Shown here: positions 32,535 through 42,694 of the stretch, piece by piece
Layout of the letters: every line of letters begins with the position of its first letter
Position numbering within the stretch: position 1 is the first letter of the stretch
Source: Demequina sp. NBRC 110052
GTDB taxonomy: Bacteria > Actinomycetota > Actinomycetes > Actinomycetales > Demequinaceae
Assembly: GCF_002090075.1 (NCBI RefSeq)
Contig: NZ_BBRI01000003.1
Span: 620,001 to 684,000, forward strand
Reading direction: 5' to 3'
DNA: 64,000 nt
Translations under genes and position numbers: made by a program
Notes under the pieces: model-generated
What the model saw: the letters and a program-made list of their open reading frames with translations, nothing else
Databases searched by the model: none
What the model was told of the DNA's origin: nothing

Positions 32535-33811
32535 CAGCCCTCCAGCAGGTTCTCGCCTGCGGCGGCGCGCGCGGCGATGTCGGTGCGGTGGTGCGAGCCC
32601 TCGAGCACCACATGCCCGACGCCGGCGTACGCCCTTGCGCGGGCGTCGGCAAGGGTGGGGCCCTCCCCGACGACGGACAGCACGCGGCCGCCGGCCGAGA
32701 CCAGCGCGCCCTGGTCGTCGAAGGCCGTGCCCGCATGCAGCACATGCACGTCCGTCTCGTGGTTCGCGTCCCTCAGTCCGGTGATCGGGTCTCCGGTGCG
32801 GGCGGATGCGGGGTAGCCGTGCGAGGCGACGACTACGGTGACCGCGGCGTCGTCCTTCCACTCGAGCGGCGGGATGTCGGCAAGGCGTCCCTCGGCGGCG
32901 GCCAGCAGCACTCCCGCGAGCGGGGTCGCGAGGCGCGCGAGCACCACCTGGGTCTCCGGGTCGCCGAAGCGAGCGTTGAACTCGACCACGCGCGTGCCCT
33001 TGGACGTGAGCGCCAGGCCGCAGTAGAGGACGCCCACGAAGGGCGTGCCTCGGCGCGCCATCTCGTCGACGGTCGGCTGTGCGACGGTACGCACGACCTC
33101 GTCCACGAGACCCTCGGGCGCCCACGGGAGCGGACTGTAGGCGCCCATGCCGCCGGTGTTGGGCCCGGCGTCGGCGTCGAGCGCACGCTTGAAGTCCTGC
33201 GCAGGCTGGAGCGGCACGACGGTGCTGCCGTCGCACAGGCAGAAGAGCGAGACCTCGGGGCCATCGAGGAAGTCCTCCACGACCACGCGGCCACCCGCGT
33301 CGATCACAGCGGCGCCGTGCGCGAGCGCCTCGGCGCGGTCGGACGTCACGACGACGCCCTTGCCGGCCGCGAGCCCGTCGTCCTTGACCACGTGCGGGGC
33401 GCCGAACTCGTCGAGCGCCGCGGCGACCTCGTCTGCCGTGTCGCACACGCGGGGAGCTGCGGTGGGGACGTCGGCAGCGGCCATGATCTCCTTGGCGAAC
33501 GCCTTGGAGCCTTCGAGCATCGCGGCCTCGGCGCTGGGCCCGAAGACGGGGATGCCTGCAGCTCGCACCGCGTCCGCGACACCCGCGACCAGCGGCGCCT
33601 CGGGCCCCACGACCACAAGGTCAGCACGCACCAGCGCCGCCAGAGAGGCGACGGACGCGCCGTCGTTCTGGTCGATCGCGTGCAGCGTCGCGAGGTCGCC
33701 TATGCCGGGGTTGCCCGGCGCGGCGTGCAGCTGCGTGACGGACGGGTCGAGGTGGAGCGCGCGGGCGAGCGCATGCTCACGGGCGCCGCTGCCGACAAGA
33801 AGGACGATCAC
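32534..33811 (-). CDS. purD: Phosphoribosylamine-glycine ligase (GAR synthetase)
   Basis: The 425-residue ATP-grasp enzyme begins VIVLLVGSGAREHALA and carries the metal/ATP signatures RFGDPETQ and PNTGGMGAYSP. It makes GAR from phosphoribosylamine and glycine. The GTG start (33811) is supported by normal family length and by TAGACT (33824-33819, minus) seven bases upstream, implying a leaderless purDC transcript. A large inverted repeat (33863-33917) lies just upstream. Confidence 0.96.
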   Translation of the reverse strand: MIVLLVGSGAREHALARALHLDPSVTQLHAAPGNPGIGDLATLHAIDQNDGASVASLAALVRADLVVVGPEAPLVAGVADAVRAAGIPVFGPSAEAAMLEGSKAFAKEIMAAADVPTAAPRVCDTADEVAAALDEFGAPHVVKDDGLAAGKGVVVTSDRAEALAHGAAVIDAGGRVVVEDFLDGPEVSLFCLCDGSTVVPLQPAQDFKRALDADAGPNTGGMGAYSPLPWAPEGLVDEVVRTVAQPTVDEMARRGTPFVGVLYCGLALTSKGTRVVEFNARFGDPETQVVLARLATPLAGVLLAAAEGRLADIPPLEWKDDAAVTVVVASHGYPASARTGDPITGLRDANHETDVHVLHAGTAFDDQGALVSAGGRVLSVVGEGPTLADARARAYAGVGHVVLEGSHHRTDIAARAAAGENLLEG

Positions 33812-33862
33812 GCTCGCGAGTCTACCGACGGCGCGCGGACGCTCGCCCTCGCCAGCGGCGCG

Positions 33863-33917
33863 CTGTGAGGCACTCAGTGCTCTCTGGCCTTGCACCTGAG
33901 CACTCAGTGCCTCACAG
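33863..33917. repeat. Near-perfect 20-bp inverted repeat built from two copies of GCACTCAGTGC
   Basis: Arms 33863-33882 and 33898-33917 pair with one central mismatch across a 15-base loop. Each arm contains the same 11-base odd palindrome GCACTCAGTGC (33870-33880 and 33900-33910), exactly 30 bases apart, about three helical turns. It lies between purA (stop 33946) and the purD -10 (33824-33819). It could be the purA terminator or a two-site operator for purD. Confidence 0.7.
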
Positions 33918-33945
33918 GATGCAGGTGGGACGCCAGCCGAACGGT

Positions 33946-35244
33946 TCAGACCCCGCGTGCGTGCAGAAGGTCGTGGCGGACGATGATCTCGTCGCGTGCC
34001 GGGCCCACGCCGATCGCAGAGATGCGGCAACCTGAGATCTTCTCGAGCGCGAGCACATAGTCGCGCGCGTTGACCGGCAGCTCCTCGAACGTGCGCGCCT
34101 TCGAGATGTCCTCGGTCCAGCCGGGGAAGGTCTCGAAGATCGGCGTCGCCTTCGCGAAGTCGGCCTGGTCCTGCGGCAGCTCGTCGTAGCGCTTGCCGTC
34201 GACCTCGTACGCGACGCACACGGGCACCTCGTCGAGGCCGGTGAGCACGTCGAGCTTGGTGAGCACCAGGTCCGTGAGGCCGTTGACGCGCGAGGCGTAC
34301 CGGCAGATCACGGCGTCGTACCAGCCGCAGCGGCGGGGGCGACCGGTGGTGGTGCCGAACTCGTGGCCCACGTCGCGCAGACGGTCGCCCCACTTGTCGA
34401 GCAGCTCGGTGGGGAACGGACCTTCACCCACGCGCGTGGTGTAGGCCTTCACGATGCCGATGACCGAGTCGATCGCGGTGGGGCCGACGCCGGAGCCCGT
34501 GCACGCGCCACCGGCGGTGGCGTTGGACGACGTCACGAACGGGTAGGTGCCGTGGTCGACGTCCAGCATGGTCGCCTGGCCGCCCTCGAACAGCACGTTC
34601 TCGCCGCGCGCGAGCGCCTCGTTCAGCACGAGCGACGTGTCAGCGACCATCGGCGCGAGCTCGTCGCGGTAGCCGAGCAGCTCGTCCGCGACCTCGTCGA
34701 CCGTGATCGCGCGGCGGTTGTAGACCTTGACGAGCATGTGGTTCTTGGGGGCGAGCGCGCCCTCGATCTTGTCGCGCAGCAGCTCCTCGTCGAACAGGTC
34801 GCCCACGCGGATGCCCAGGCGGTTGACCTTGTCCGCGTACGCGGGGCCGATGCCCCGCCCGGTGGTGCCGATCTTCTTCTTGCCGAGGAAGCGCTCGGTG
34901 ACGTTGTCGAGAGTGCGCGCGTAGGGCGTGATGAGGTGCGCCGCGTTGGAGATGAGCAGCTTGGAGGTGTCGACGCCGCGCTCCTGGAGCTGGCGCAGCT
35001 CGCCGAAGAGCACCCGCAGGTCGACGACGACGCCGTTGCCGATGACGGGCGTGACGCCGGGCGTGAGGATGCCGGACGGCAGCAGGTGCAGCGCGAACTT
35101 CTGGTCGCCCACCACCACGGTGTGACCGGCGTTGTTGCCGCCGTTGAACTTCACGACGTAGTCGACACGCGAACCGAGCACGTCGGTCGCCTTGCCCTTG
35201 CCCTCGTCGCCCCACTGGGCTCCGACGATCACGACACCAGGCAC
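33946..35244 (-). CDS. purA: Adenylosuccinate synthetase
   Basis: The 432-residue GTPase has the family P-loop-like QWGDEGKGK near the N terminus, [10 protein letters not shown], and [11 protein letters not shown]. It joins IMP and aspartate to make adenylosuccinate, the first AMP-specific step. The start is GTG at 35244 behind a strong GGGGAGGG ribosome-binding site. The gene follows fba in the same direction, but a strong terminator (35343-35378) separates them. Confidence 0.97.
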   Translation of the reverse strand: MPGVVIVGAQWGDEGKGKATDVLGSRVDYVVKFNGGNNAGHTVVVGDQKFALHLLPSGILTPGVTPVIGNGVVVDLRVLFGELRQLQERGVDTSKLLISNAAHLITPYARTLDNVTERFLGKKKIGTTGRGIGPAYADKVNRLGIRVGDLFDEELLRDKIEGALAPKNHMLVKVYNRRAITVDEVADELLGYRDELAPMVADTSLVLNEALARGENVLFEGGQATMLDVDHGTYPFVTSSNATAGGACTGSGVGPTAIDSVIGIVKAYTTRVGEGPFPTELLDKWGDRLRDVGHEFGTTTGRPRRCGWYDAVICRYASRVNGLTDLVLTKLDVLTGLDEVPVCVAYEVDGKRYDELPQDQADFAKATPIFETFPGWTEDISKARTFEELPVNARDYVLALEKISGCRISAIGVGPARDEIIVRHDLLHARGV

Positions 35245-35342
35245 GGTGCCCTCCCCTCACCCCGGTGCTTCGCCGGGGGCTTGGTCTGCTCATGGGGCGA
35301 TTGCGCCCCTGGAATGCTATCTGTCTTCCGGCCCGGACGTGC

Positions 35343-35378
35343 GGAAGCCCCCGCGGTCATGCGACCACGGGGGCTTCC
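35343..35378 (-). terminator. Terminator hairpin of fba
   Basis: Two 16-base arms (35343-35358 and 35363-35378) pair with a single mismatch over a 4-base loop ATGC. It begins 17 bases after the fba stop on the minus strand. Confidence 0.85.
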
Positions 35379-35394
35379 CACGAAGTCACACGGC

Positions 35395-36414
<1,020 letters not shown>

Positions 36415-36532
36415 GGTGACTCCTGAACTTGTGCGGATGGAACCGCCATCCATTCTGTCAGAGATCAGGTTTGGCCGTGGGCGGGCTTTGGTCCTGCGCA
36501 CCGGGGCAGACCAGTGCCCTCTCACGCGGCCG

Positions 36533-37789
36533 TCACATCGACCGTCGGAGGCGCTCGCCGCGCTCGCGAGCGAAGGCGGCCTCGGCGGGATTGCGCGCCA
36601 ACTCTGCGGCTCGCGCCCACGCGTCACGGGCGGCGCCACGGTCGCCGCACCTCTCACGCAGGTCGCCGAGCGCGGCATGCCACAAGTGATAGTGCTCGAG
36701 GCCAGGGATCCGCTCCACCTCGGCGAGCGCGGGCTCCGCGCCCTCCACCTCGGCGACCGCGATCGCGCGCGACAACGCGACGATCGGGCCGGGTGTCATG
36801 GACAGGAGCATGTCGTAGTAGCGCACGATCCGCGCCCAGTCGGTCTCGTCACGCGTGTGCTCGGCGGCGATCAGTGCCTGCACCTGCCATGGACCAAGCT
36901 GCCGAGCCGCGAGGGCGCGACCCAGGATAGCGAAACCTCGGGCGATCATGACACGATCCCACCTCGCGCGGTCCTGATCGCCGAGGCGCACGAGGCGTCC
37001 GTGGCTGTCGACCCGAGCGGCGTCCCGGGAACGGTGGAAGAGCTCCAGCGCGAGGAGGCCCGCGAGCTCAGGGTGGTCGGGCAGCGCATCTGCGGCTGCC
37101 GCCGTGAGGCTGATGGCCTGGTCGGCTAGCTCCGCCCGCGTGAGCGCGCCCGCATCGGTCGCGTGCGCGAGGTAGCCCTCGTTGAAGATGAACCCCAGCA
37201 CAGTCGCGAGGATCTCAGCACGTGCGTCGAGGTCCGCAGGGATCGCGAGGGGGATGCCGGCCGCTCTGATCTTGCGTTTCGCACGGACCACGCGCTGCTG
37301 GACGGTCGGTTCCGGGATCAGCAGAGACGCCGCGATCTCCTCCGTCGTGAGCCCTCCCGCGAGGCGCAGCGTCAACGCCACCTGCGCGTCGCGGGACAGC
37401 GCGGGGTGACAGCAGAGCAGCATGAGCCGGAGCCGCTCGTCACCAGCGTCGTCAGAGTCATCGATCAACTCTGGGGAGACTCCACCCTCGGATGGCGCGT
37501 CGTGCGCCACGCCTGTCTCGAGCACCCGCGACTGCGCCTGCATCCTCCGGCGGGAGGCGGCGTCACGACGCAGTCTGTCGACGCCTCGATTGCGCGCCAC
37601 GACGTAGATCCACGCCGCAGCGTCTCGCGGGATGCCATCCGCGGGCCACCGTGCGGCCGCAGTCGCATATGCCTCCTGAAGGCAGTCGTGTGCGAGCTCG
37701 AGGTCGCCTAGCCGGTCGGTGAGGAGGGCGAGCAGCCGCCCACCCTCCTCACGCGCGACACGGGTGAGCGCTGGCCCTGCGCTCGCCAT
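36533..37789 (-). CDS. ECF42-type RNA polymerase sigma factor
   Basis: The 418-residue protein is longer than ordinary ECF sigma factors. Residues 1-170 contain sigma region 2 (CLQEAYATAAARWPADGIPRD then AAAWIYVVARNRGVDRLRRD) and region 4 (TEEIAASLLIPEPTVQQRVVRAKRKI). The C-terminal 230 residues form a helical extension of TPR type (YYDMLLSMTPGPIVALSRAIA) that is diagnostic of group ECF42. It starts five bases after the DGPF gene, with GAGG upstream. No anti-sigma factor is present, as expected for ECF42; the C-terminal extension is thought to control activity. Confidence 0.92.
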   Translation of the reverse strand: MASAGPALTRVAREEGGRLLALLTDRLGDLELAHDCLQEAYATAAARWPADGIPRDAAAWIYVVARNRGVDRLRRDAASRRRMQAQSRVLETGVAHDAPSEGGVSPELIDDSDDAGDERLRLMLLCCHPALSRDAQVALTLRLAGGLTTEEIAASLLIPEPTVQQRVVRAKRKIRAAGIPLAIPADLDARAEILATVLGFIFNEGYLAHATDAGALTRAELADQAISLTAAAADALPDHPELAGLLALELFHRSRDAARVDSHGRLVRLGDQDRARWDRVMIARGFAILGRALAARQLGPWQVQALIAAEHTRDETDWARIVRYYDMLLSMTPGPIVALSRAIAVAEVEGAEPALAEVERIPGLEHYHLWHAALGDLRERCGDRGAARDAWARAAELARNPAEAAFARERGERLRRSM

Positions 37790-37794
37790 CGTCC

Positions 37795-38151
37795 TCAGTA
37801 GCCGTCGGTGGGGAACACCGGGCGCACCTCGATCGCGCCTTCTCCCACCGGCAGGCGGCGCGCCCAGTCGAGGGCGGCATCGAGCGTGTCCACATCGATG
37901 AGGTAGTAGCCGCCCAGATGCTCCTTGAGCTCGGCAAACGGGCCGTCGACGACAGTCGTGCTGCCGGCGGCATGCCGCACGGTTGTCGCAGTGCCAGCAT
38001 CCTGAAGCGCCTCGCCGGACACGTAGGCGCCAGCATCGACCAGATCTTGGGTGTACTGACTCCACGCGGACATGTACTCCTCGAAGCCCGCGTCTCCGGG
38101 CTCGGGGGATTCAATCGTGGGGTCGGAGACGATGAGAAGCATGTACTTCAT
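37795..38151 (-). CDS. DGPF (YCII-related) domain protein
   Basis: The 118-residue protein is a YciI-like ferredoxin-fold domain with the DGPF motif at residues 69-72, preceded by TTVV and followed by AELKEHLGGYYLIDVDT. Such genes are the constant neighbours and main targets of ECF42 sigma factors. AAAGGA precedes the ATG at 38151. Promoter elements fitting ECF42 lie at 38229-38204. Biochemical role is unknown; the family is sometimes likened to muconolactone isomerases. Confidence 0.92.
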   Translation of the reverse strand: MKYMLLIVSDPTIESPEPGDAGFEEYMSAWSQYTQDLVDAGAYVSGEALQDAGTATTVRHAAGSTTVVDGPFAELKEHLGGYYLIDVDTLDAALDWARRLPVGEGAIEVRPVFPTDGY

Positions 38152-38203
38152 GGCGGATCCTTTGCTGAGTCGAGCCCGGGTACCTCCCGAGTCTCACCCG
38201 TAC

Positions 38204-38229
38204 GACGCACGCAACGCAATGGATCGACA
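38204..38229 (-). promoter_or_regulatory. ECF42-type promoter
   Basis: On the minus strand TGTCGA (38229-38224) and CGTC (38207-38204) are separated by 16 bases. TGTCGA/CG(A/T)C are the -35 and -10 elements described for ECF42 factors in Streptomyces. Transcription would begin near 38197 and read through the DGPF and sigma genes, giving autoregulation. Confidence 0.75.
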
Positions 38230-38310
38230 TGGTCGCGATGACCTGTGCGGCGTCGTGAACCTCCGCGGCGACGCGAACCTACAACGACGGCACTGGACCC
38301 GTGCGATGCA

Positions 38311-38430
38311 TCAGGATCGACTTCCACCCATGTCGGTCACCGTGTAGGGCGCCCCGGTCTTGCCAAGGGTGGTCCACTCACCGACCTGGGCGCCGGGGTC
38401 GAACGTGCGCGAGCGCCCGCAGCGAGGCAT
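38311..38430 (-). CDS. Possible 39-aa ORF or gene remnant
   Basis: In the 320-base gap between the DGPF gene and the methyltransferase gene, the minus strand can encode a 39-residue peptide beginning MPRCGRSRTFDPGAQVGEWT and ending after TDMGGSRS. An overlapping frame 3' of the methyltransferase reads MISEIRDEDLEPCMKRHADA before a stop. There is no good ribosome-binding site, so these may be pieces of one decayed, frameshifted gene. Confidence 0.2.
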   Translation of the reverse strand: MPRCGRSRTFDPGAQVGEWTTLGKTGAPYTVTDMGGSRS

Positions 38431-38474
38431 CTGCGTGTCGCTTCATGCAAGGCTCGAGGTCCTCGTCGCGGATC

Positions 38475-39140
38475 TCAGAGATCATGCCCCGCCTCAATAT
38501 CTCCATGCTGACGGACCCACGCGTGCATCGCGATCGCGGCGGCTGCCCCGGCGTTGATGGAACGCGTGGAACCGTACTGCGCGATGGCCAGCGTCGCGTC
38601 CGCCACCTCGCGCACCTCGTCGGTCAGCCCCACGGACTCCTGGCCGAACACGAGCACGCACTGCCGCGGCAGTTCATAGGTCTCGAGCGGCACCGAGCCG
38701 GGAAGGTTGTCGATGCCGATCACAGGGAGCCCCGCGCCGGTCGCCCACGTCGCGAGCGCCGAGGCGTCGGGGTGGTGGCGCACGTGCTGATAGCGATCGG
38801 TGACCATGGCGCCTCGCCGGTTCCAGCGCCGGCGCCCCACGATGTGCACCTCGCGTGCGAGGAACGCATTGGCGGTGCGCACCACCGAACCGATGTTCAG
38901 GTCGTGCTGCCAGTTCTCGATGGCTACGTGGAAGGGGTGCCTCCGGTCGTCGAGGTCCGCGACGATCGCCTCGTGCCTCCAGTAGCGGTAGCGGTCCACG
39001 ACATTGCGCCGGTCACCGTCGCGAAGCAGCTCGGGGTCGTAGCGCTCATCTGGCGGCCACGCCTGCTCACCCCCCGGCCAAGGCCCGACGCCATGGCTGG
39101 GGACGCGCTCAGCGGACTCCTCGTGGCTCACGGGGTCCAT
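38475..39140 (-). CDS. SpoU/TrmH-family RNA 2'-O-methyltransferase
   Basis: The protein (221 residues from the ATG at 39140) has the three SPOUT motifs: NIGSVVRTANAF, LVFGQESVGLTDEV and SINAGAAAAIAMHAW. These bind S-adenosylmethionine in a trefoil knot and methylate ribose in tRNA or rRNA. The N-terminal 80 residues are Trp/Pro-rich and not conserved. The start could also be 39155. It is divergent from the SAM methyltransferase at 39226. The target RNA is not evident. Confidence 0.88.
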   Translation of the reverse strand: MDPVSHEESAERVPSHGVGPWPGGEQAWPPDERYDPELLRDGDRRNVVDRYRYWRHEAIVADLDDRRHPFHVAIENWQHDLNIGSVVRTANAFLAREVHIVGRRRWNRRGAMVTDRYQHVRHHPDASALATWATGAGLPVIGIDNLPGSVPLETYELPRQCVLVFGQESVGLTDEVREVADATLAIAQYGSTRSINAGAAAAIAMHAWVRQHGDIEAGHDL

Positions 39141-39225
39141 CGTCCCACCCCCCATGGCCCGGCGAAGGAGCACACTGGAACCATTCGGGTGCGGCGAAGG
39201 AGCCGCACCGGAAGGGGGCGCTCCG

Positions 39226-40104
39226 ATGGGCCTGTTCCTCCGTCGCAAGGACGACGGACCACTGCCTGAGCCGACCGCGGCCATGTCCGCGATGTGCAGG
39301 CTCATCGAGCAGCTTGAGCCGGACTCGCGGAGGCTGTTCGACGACCCGCTCCTGGAGGGTCTTCTCGGCGACTATGCGCGCTACCGGATGATGGATCCCT
39401 GGGGAGGTGCCTCCGTCATCGGGCGGATCGAAGGCACCGCACCCGGCTACTACGGGCTGCTGGTGAGCCGCACCTGCTTCATCGATGACGTGCTGCGGGA
39501 CGCTCTCGAGCGCGGCACGACCCAGGTGGCGATCATCGGGGCAGGGTTCGACACCCGCGCCCACCGGATCCCTGGCATCGAGCATGCGCACGTGTTCGAG
39601 CTCGACCTTCCGCACATGATCGAGTACAAGCGCGACGCGGTCGCCAGCACTCTCGGCTCGCTGCCGGAGCACGTCACCTACGCGTCGATCGATCTCGAGA
39701 GCCTCGAAGCGGCGCACGCCCTGACGGACGCGGGGGTCGACCCTGCCGAGCCAACGATGGTGATCTGCGAGGACGTCACGCAGTACCTCAGCGACATCGC
39801 GCTCGAGCGCCTGCTCACGAGCGTGTCATCGCTGGGCCTCGGCACCGACCTCGTCCTCACCTACGTGCTCAAGTCCACCGTGAGGTCGCACGACGGGCTC
39901 GCGCAGGCCAAGGGACTCGTGCACGGCGGCCCTCCGTGGCGCTTGGGCCTCTACCCCGCCGAGGCTGCGCGTCTGCTCGCAGAGCACGGTCTCACTCTCA
40001 TCACCGACATCAGCGCCGACGAGTACAGGCGGCGCTACCCCCAGCTCGCACGCCGCAAGGTCAAGGTGTCGCCGGAGGAGCACACCGTCGTCGCGTCGGC
40101 GTGA
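39226..40104 (+). CDS. SAM-dependent methyltransferase, leucine-carboxyl-methyltransferase-like
   Basis: The 292-residue protein resembles the actinobacterial class I methyltransferase family related to leucine carboxyl methyltransferase, with AIIGAGFDTRAHRIPG forming the SAM-binding motif, HVFELDLPHMIEYKR as motif II and ICEDVTQYLSD as motif IV. Substrate is unknown, possibly a small carboxylate or polyketide. AAGGGGG lies upstream of the ATG, and a 7-bp hairpin (39189-39208) occurs in the leader. Its stop is six bases from the convergent purT stop. Confidence 0.85.
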   Translation: MGLFLRRKDDGPLPEPTAAMSAMCRLIEQLEPDSRRLFDDPLLEGLLGDYARYRMMDPWGGASVIGRIEGTAPGYYGLLVSRTCFIDDVLRDALERGTTQVAIIGAGFDTRAHRIPGIEHAHVFELDLPHMIEYKRDAVASTLGSLPEHVTYASIDLESLEAAHALTDAGVDPAEPTMVICEDVTQYLSDIALERLLTSVSSLGLGTDLVLTYVLKSTVRSHDGLAQAKGLVHGGPPWRLGLYPAEAARLLAEHGLTLITDISADEYRRRYPQLARRKVKVSPEEHTVVASA

Positions 40105-40110
40105 CCCTCC

Positions 40111-41313
40111 CTACTCTTCGACTAGCTCGATGCGCAGCGCAGCCGCGGCCGCGCGAGCTCGTGCGCGGGCCTCGTCCGTCGAGCCGGCGCGGGCCACCGT
40201 GACGGCGACACGGCGTCGTCCGTCCACCCGCGGCTTGCCGAACAGCCGCACGTCCGTGTGGGGCGCCGCGAGCGCCTCGCCCACTCCGGCGAAGACGGGC
40301 ACGCCTGTGCCCTCGGCCAGCACCGCGCACGAGGCGGACGGGCCCAGGAAGGACACGGAAGAGATCGGCAGACCGAGCACCGCGCGCGCATGGAGCGCGA
40401 ACTCGCTGAGGTCCTGGGACGCGAGCGTCACGAGGCCCGTGTCGTGCGGACGGGGCGAGACCTCCGAGAAAAGCACCTCGTCGCCTCTCACGAACAGCTC
40501 GACGCCGAACACGCCCCACCCGCCGAGCGCCTCGGTGACGCGCTCGGCGATCTCCTGAGCCCTGAACCGCGCCGCATCGGACATCGCCTGCGGCTGCCAG
40601 GACTCGCGATAGTCGCCGTCGACCTGGGTGTGGCCGATCGGTGCGAGCAGGCTCACGCCATCCCGATGCCGCACGGTCAGCTGCGTGATCTCGTAGTCGA
40701 AGTCCACGAACCCCTCGACGATCACCCGCGTCCCGCCCGCGCGGCCACCTTCGACCGCTGCGATCCACGCCGCGTCGACATCCTCGGCGGTGCGGATCAC
40801 GGACTGTCCCTTGCCCGACGAGGACATGACCGGCTTGACGACGCACGGGTAGCCGAGCCGTTCCACCGCGACCCCGAGTGCGTCTCGGCTCTCGACGAAC
40901 AGGTACGGCGACGTCGGAAGCCCCAGGTCCTCCGCGGCGAGCCGGCGGATGCCTTCGCGATCCATCGTGAGCATCGTCGCCCGCGCGGTCGGCACGACGC
41001 GTGCCTCGCCTGCCGCCTCGACCTCGGCGAGCACCGAGGTGGCGATCGCCTCGATCTCGGGGATGATCACGTGCGGACGCTCGGCGTCGATGACCGCGCG
41101 CAGAGCGGCCGGGTTGAGCATGTCGACCTCGTGCCACCGGTGCGCGACCTGCATGGCAGGGGCCCCCGCATAGCGATCGACGGCGATCACCTCGACGCCG
41201 AGCCTCGTGAGCTCGATCGCGACCTCCTTGCCGAGCTCGCCCGCACCCAGGAGCAGGGCGCGGGTGGCGGTCGAGGTGGACGGGGTGCCGAGTCGCACCG
41301 AGGCATCGCTCAT
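40111..41313 (-). CDS. purT: Formate-dependent GAR transformylase
   Basis: The 400-residue ATP-grasp enzyme shows PurT landmarks: [16 protein letters not shown] at the N terminus, [14 protein letters not shown], the EITQLTVRH strand, and [11 protein letters not shown]. It makes FGAR from GAR, ATP and formate, without folate, in purine synthesis. The ATG at 41313 has GAAGAT six bases upstream, a poor -10. It stands apart from the other pur genes of the window, which suggests separate regulation. Confidence 0.95.
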   Translation of the reverse strand: MSDASVRLGTPSTSTATRALLLGAGELGKEVAIELTRLGVEVIAVDRYAGAPAMQVAHRWHEVDMLNPAALRAVIDAERPHVIIPEIEAIATSVLAEVEAAGEARVVPTARATMLTMDREGIRRLAAEDLGLPTSPYLFVESRDALGVAVERLGYPCVVKPVMSSSGKGQSVIRTAEDVDAAWIAAVEGGRAGGTRVIVEGFVDFDYEITQLTVRHRDGVSLLAPIGHTQVDGDYRESWQPQAMSDAARFRAQEIAERVTEALGGWGVFGVELFVRGDEVLFSEVSPRPHDTGLVTLASQDLSEFALHARAVLGLPISSVSFLGPSASCAVLAEGTGVPVFAGVGEALAAPHTDVRLFGKPRVDGRRRVAVTVARAGSTDEARARARAAAAALRIELVEE

Positions 41314-41409
41314 GGGCCCATCTTCGCAGGGTGCCGGATCGCGCGCCCGGGACGGAGGGGCTACCGCGTCGGCGTCACGCTCTGCCGTGGCCCACGTACG
41401 CTGGTGCCC

Positions 41410-42132
41410 GTGCCGAACCTCTCCGCGCTGCTCGCCGCCGCCCCGTTGCCCACCCTCGGTCCCGACTGGCTGGACCCCGAGGTCCTCATCACGGGCTTCA
41501 TCGACGACTACGGCACTGCGGCCCTCGTCGCGATCTGCGCGGTGGTCCTCATCGAGACCGGGTTGCTGTTCCCGTTCCTCCCGGGCGACTCACTGCTGTT
41601 CACGGTGGGACTCTTCGTCGGCACGGGAGCACTCGACGTGCCGCTGTGGGTCGCGTGCCTGTCGCTGTTCGCCGCGGCGTTCATCGGCGACCAGATCGGC
41701 TACGCCATCGGTCGGGGGGCGGGGCCGAGGATCTTCAACCGACCTGACTCCCGCTTCTTCAAGCGCGAGCACATCGACAAGACGCACGCGTTCTTCGAGA
41801 AGTACGGCGGTCGCGCGATCGTGCTCGCGCGCTTCGTGCCGTTCGTGCGCACCTACATCCCGGTCGCCGCAGGCATCGGCAAGATGCACTACTCGCACTT
41901 CATCCGCTACAACGTCATCGGCGCACTCCTGTGGGGCGTGGGAGTGACCCTGCTGGGCTTCTGGCTCGGCGGGTTCGACATCGTGAAGGACAATATCGAA
42001 GTCGCGCTCATCCTCATCGTCGCCGTGTCGCTGATCCCCATCGTCGTCGAGTGGATCAAGCACCGGCTCGAGTCGCGTCCCGATCGGCCTGTCCTCGCAG
42101 ACGACGCTCAAGAGGACGACGCTCAGGCGTAG
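41410..42132 (+). CDS. DedA-family membrane protein
   Basis: The 240-residue membrane protein has the DedA pattern: [48 protein letters not shown] and [16 protein letters not shown] wording. DedA proteins are lipid scramblases/transporters linked to undecaprenyl phosphate and polyprenyl carrier recycling. The GTG start is supported by TACGCT (41397-41402) seven bases upstream (leaderless). The C terminus is acidic and hydrophilic. Confidence 0.92.
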   Translation: MPNLSALLAAAPLPTLGPDWLDPEVLITGFIDDYGTAALVAICAVVLIETGLLFPFLPGDSLLFTVGLFVGTGALDVPLWVACLSLFAAAFIGDQIGYAIGRGAGPRIFNRPDSRFFKREHIDKTHAFFEKYGGRAIVLARFVPFVRTYIPVAAGIGKMHYSHFIRYNVIGALLWGVGVTLLGFWLGGFDIVKDNIEVALILIVAVSLIPIVVEWIKHRLESRPDRPVLADDAQEDDAQA

Positions 42133-42152
42133 CGCGCGAGCCGCCCATGCGA

Positions 42153-42186
42153 AGAGCCCGGCCCCGCACGCGCGGGACCGGGCTCT
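42153..42186. terminator. Bidirectional terminator between dedA and SHOCT genes
   Basis: AGAGCCCGG (42153-42161) pairs with CCGGGCTCT (42178-42186), and five more inner pairs follow after one mismatch, closing on loop ACGC. It sits in the middle of the 69-base gap between convergent genes. Confidence 0.88.
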
Positions 42187-42201
42187 CTCGCCTCGTGAGC
42201 G

Positions 42202-42597
42202 CTACGCGAGCGCCTTGGCCTTGATGGCCTCGTACTCCTCGGCGGTGATGGTACCGGCGTCGAGCAGATCCTTGGCGGCCTTGATCTCCGACGCGGGGCC
42301 CCCTGCCTCGTTCATGAGGCCCTTGGTGTATTCGACCTGTGCGGCGCGCATGCCCTCGGCGGCCTCAAGGTCGCGCTGGGCCATCGACCGGCCGCGAGTG
42401 ATCACGTAGACGAGCGCGCCGAGCACCGGCAGCAGCACGATCGCGGCGATCCACAGGAACTTGGCGAATCCGCCGATCGACTTGTCGCGGAACACGTCTC
42501 CGATGATGCGGAATACCAGGATGATGAACGACACCCAGACAACGATCCACAGGGTGAACCACAGGATCGACAGGAAGTTCGAGAAGAAGTCCCACAT
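42202..42597 (-). CDS. Membrane protein with PLDc_N helices and C-terminal SHOCT domain
   Basis: The 131-residue protein has two N-terminal helices (FLSILWFTLWIVVWVSFIIL and the FLWIAAIVLLPVLGALVYVI segment), a coiled region, and a C-terminal SHOCT motif (IKAAKDLLDAGTITAEEYEA). SHOCT domains are short oligomerisation or membrane-tether modules. TAGTTT (42657-42652, minus) is a reasonable -10. It lies downstream of lemA in the same direction. Confidence 0.85.
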   Translation of the reverse strand: MWDFFSNFLSILWFTLWIVVWVSFIILVFRIIGDVFRDKSIGGFAKFLWIAAIVLLPVLGALVYVITRGRSMAQRDLEAAEGMRAAQVEYTKGLMNEAGGPASEIKAAKDLLDAGTITAEEYEAIKAKALA

Positions 42598-42694
42598 GGC
42601 GGAAGCCCCTTACGGCTCATCGCGGAAGCCACGGTGACTCCCGTCACGAACAAACTAGCGCCCTACCGGGCATCTCGCATCGTCTGAGGCGACG

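Noticed and set aside
33870..33910. A CIRCE element (HrcA site) at the GCACTCAGTGC repeats
   Set aside because: CIRCE needs GCACTC-N9-GAGTGC; here the words are contiguous palindromes without the nine-base spacer, and no chaperone gene is adjacent.
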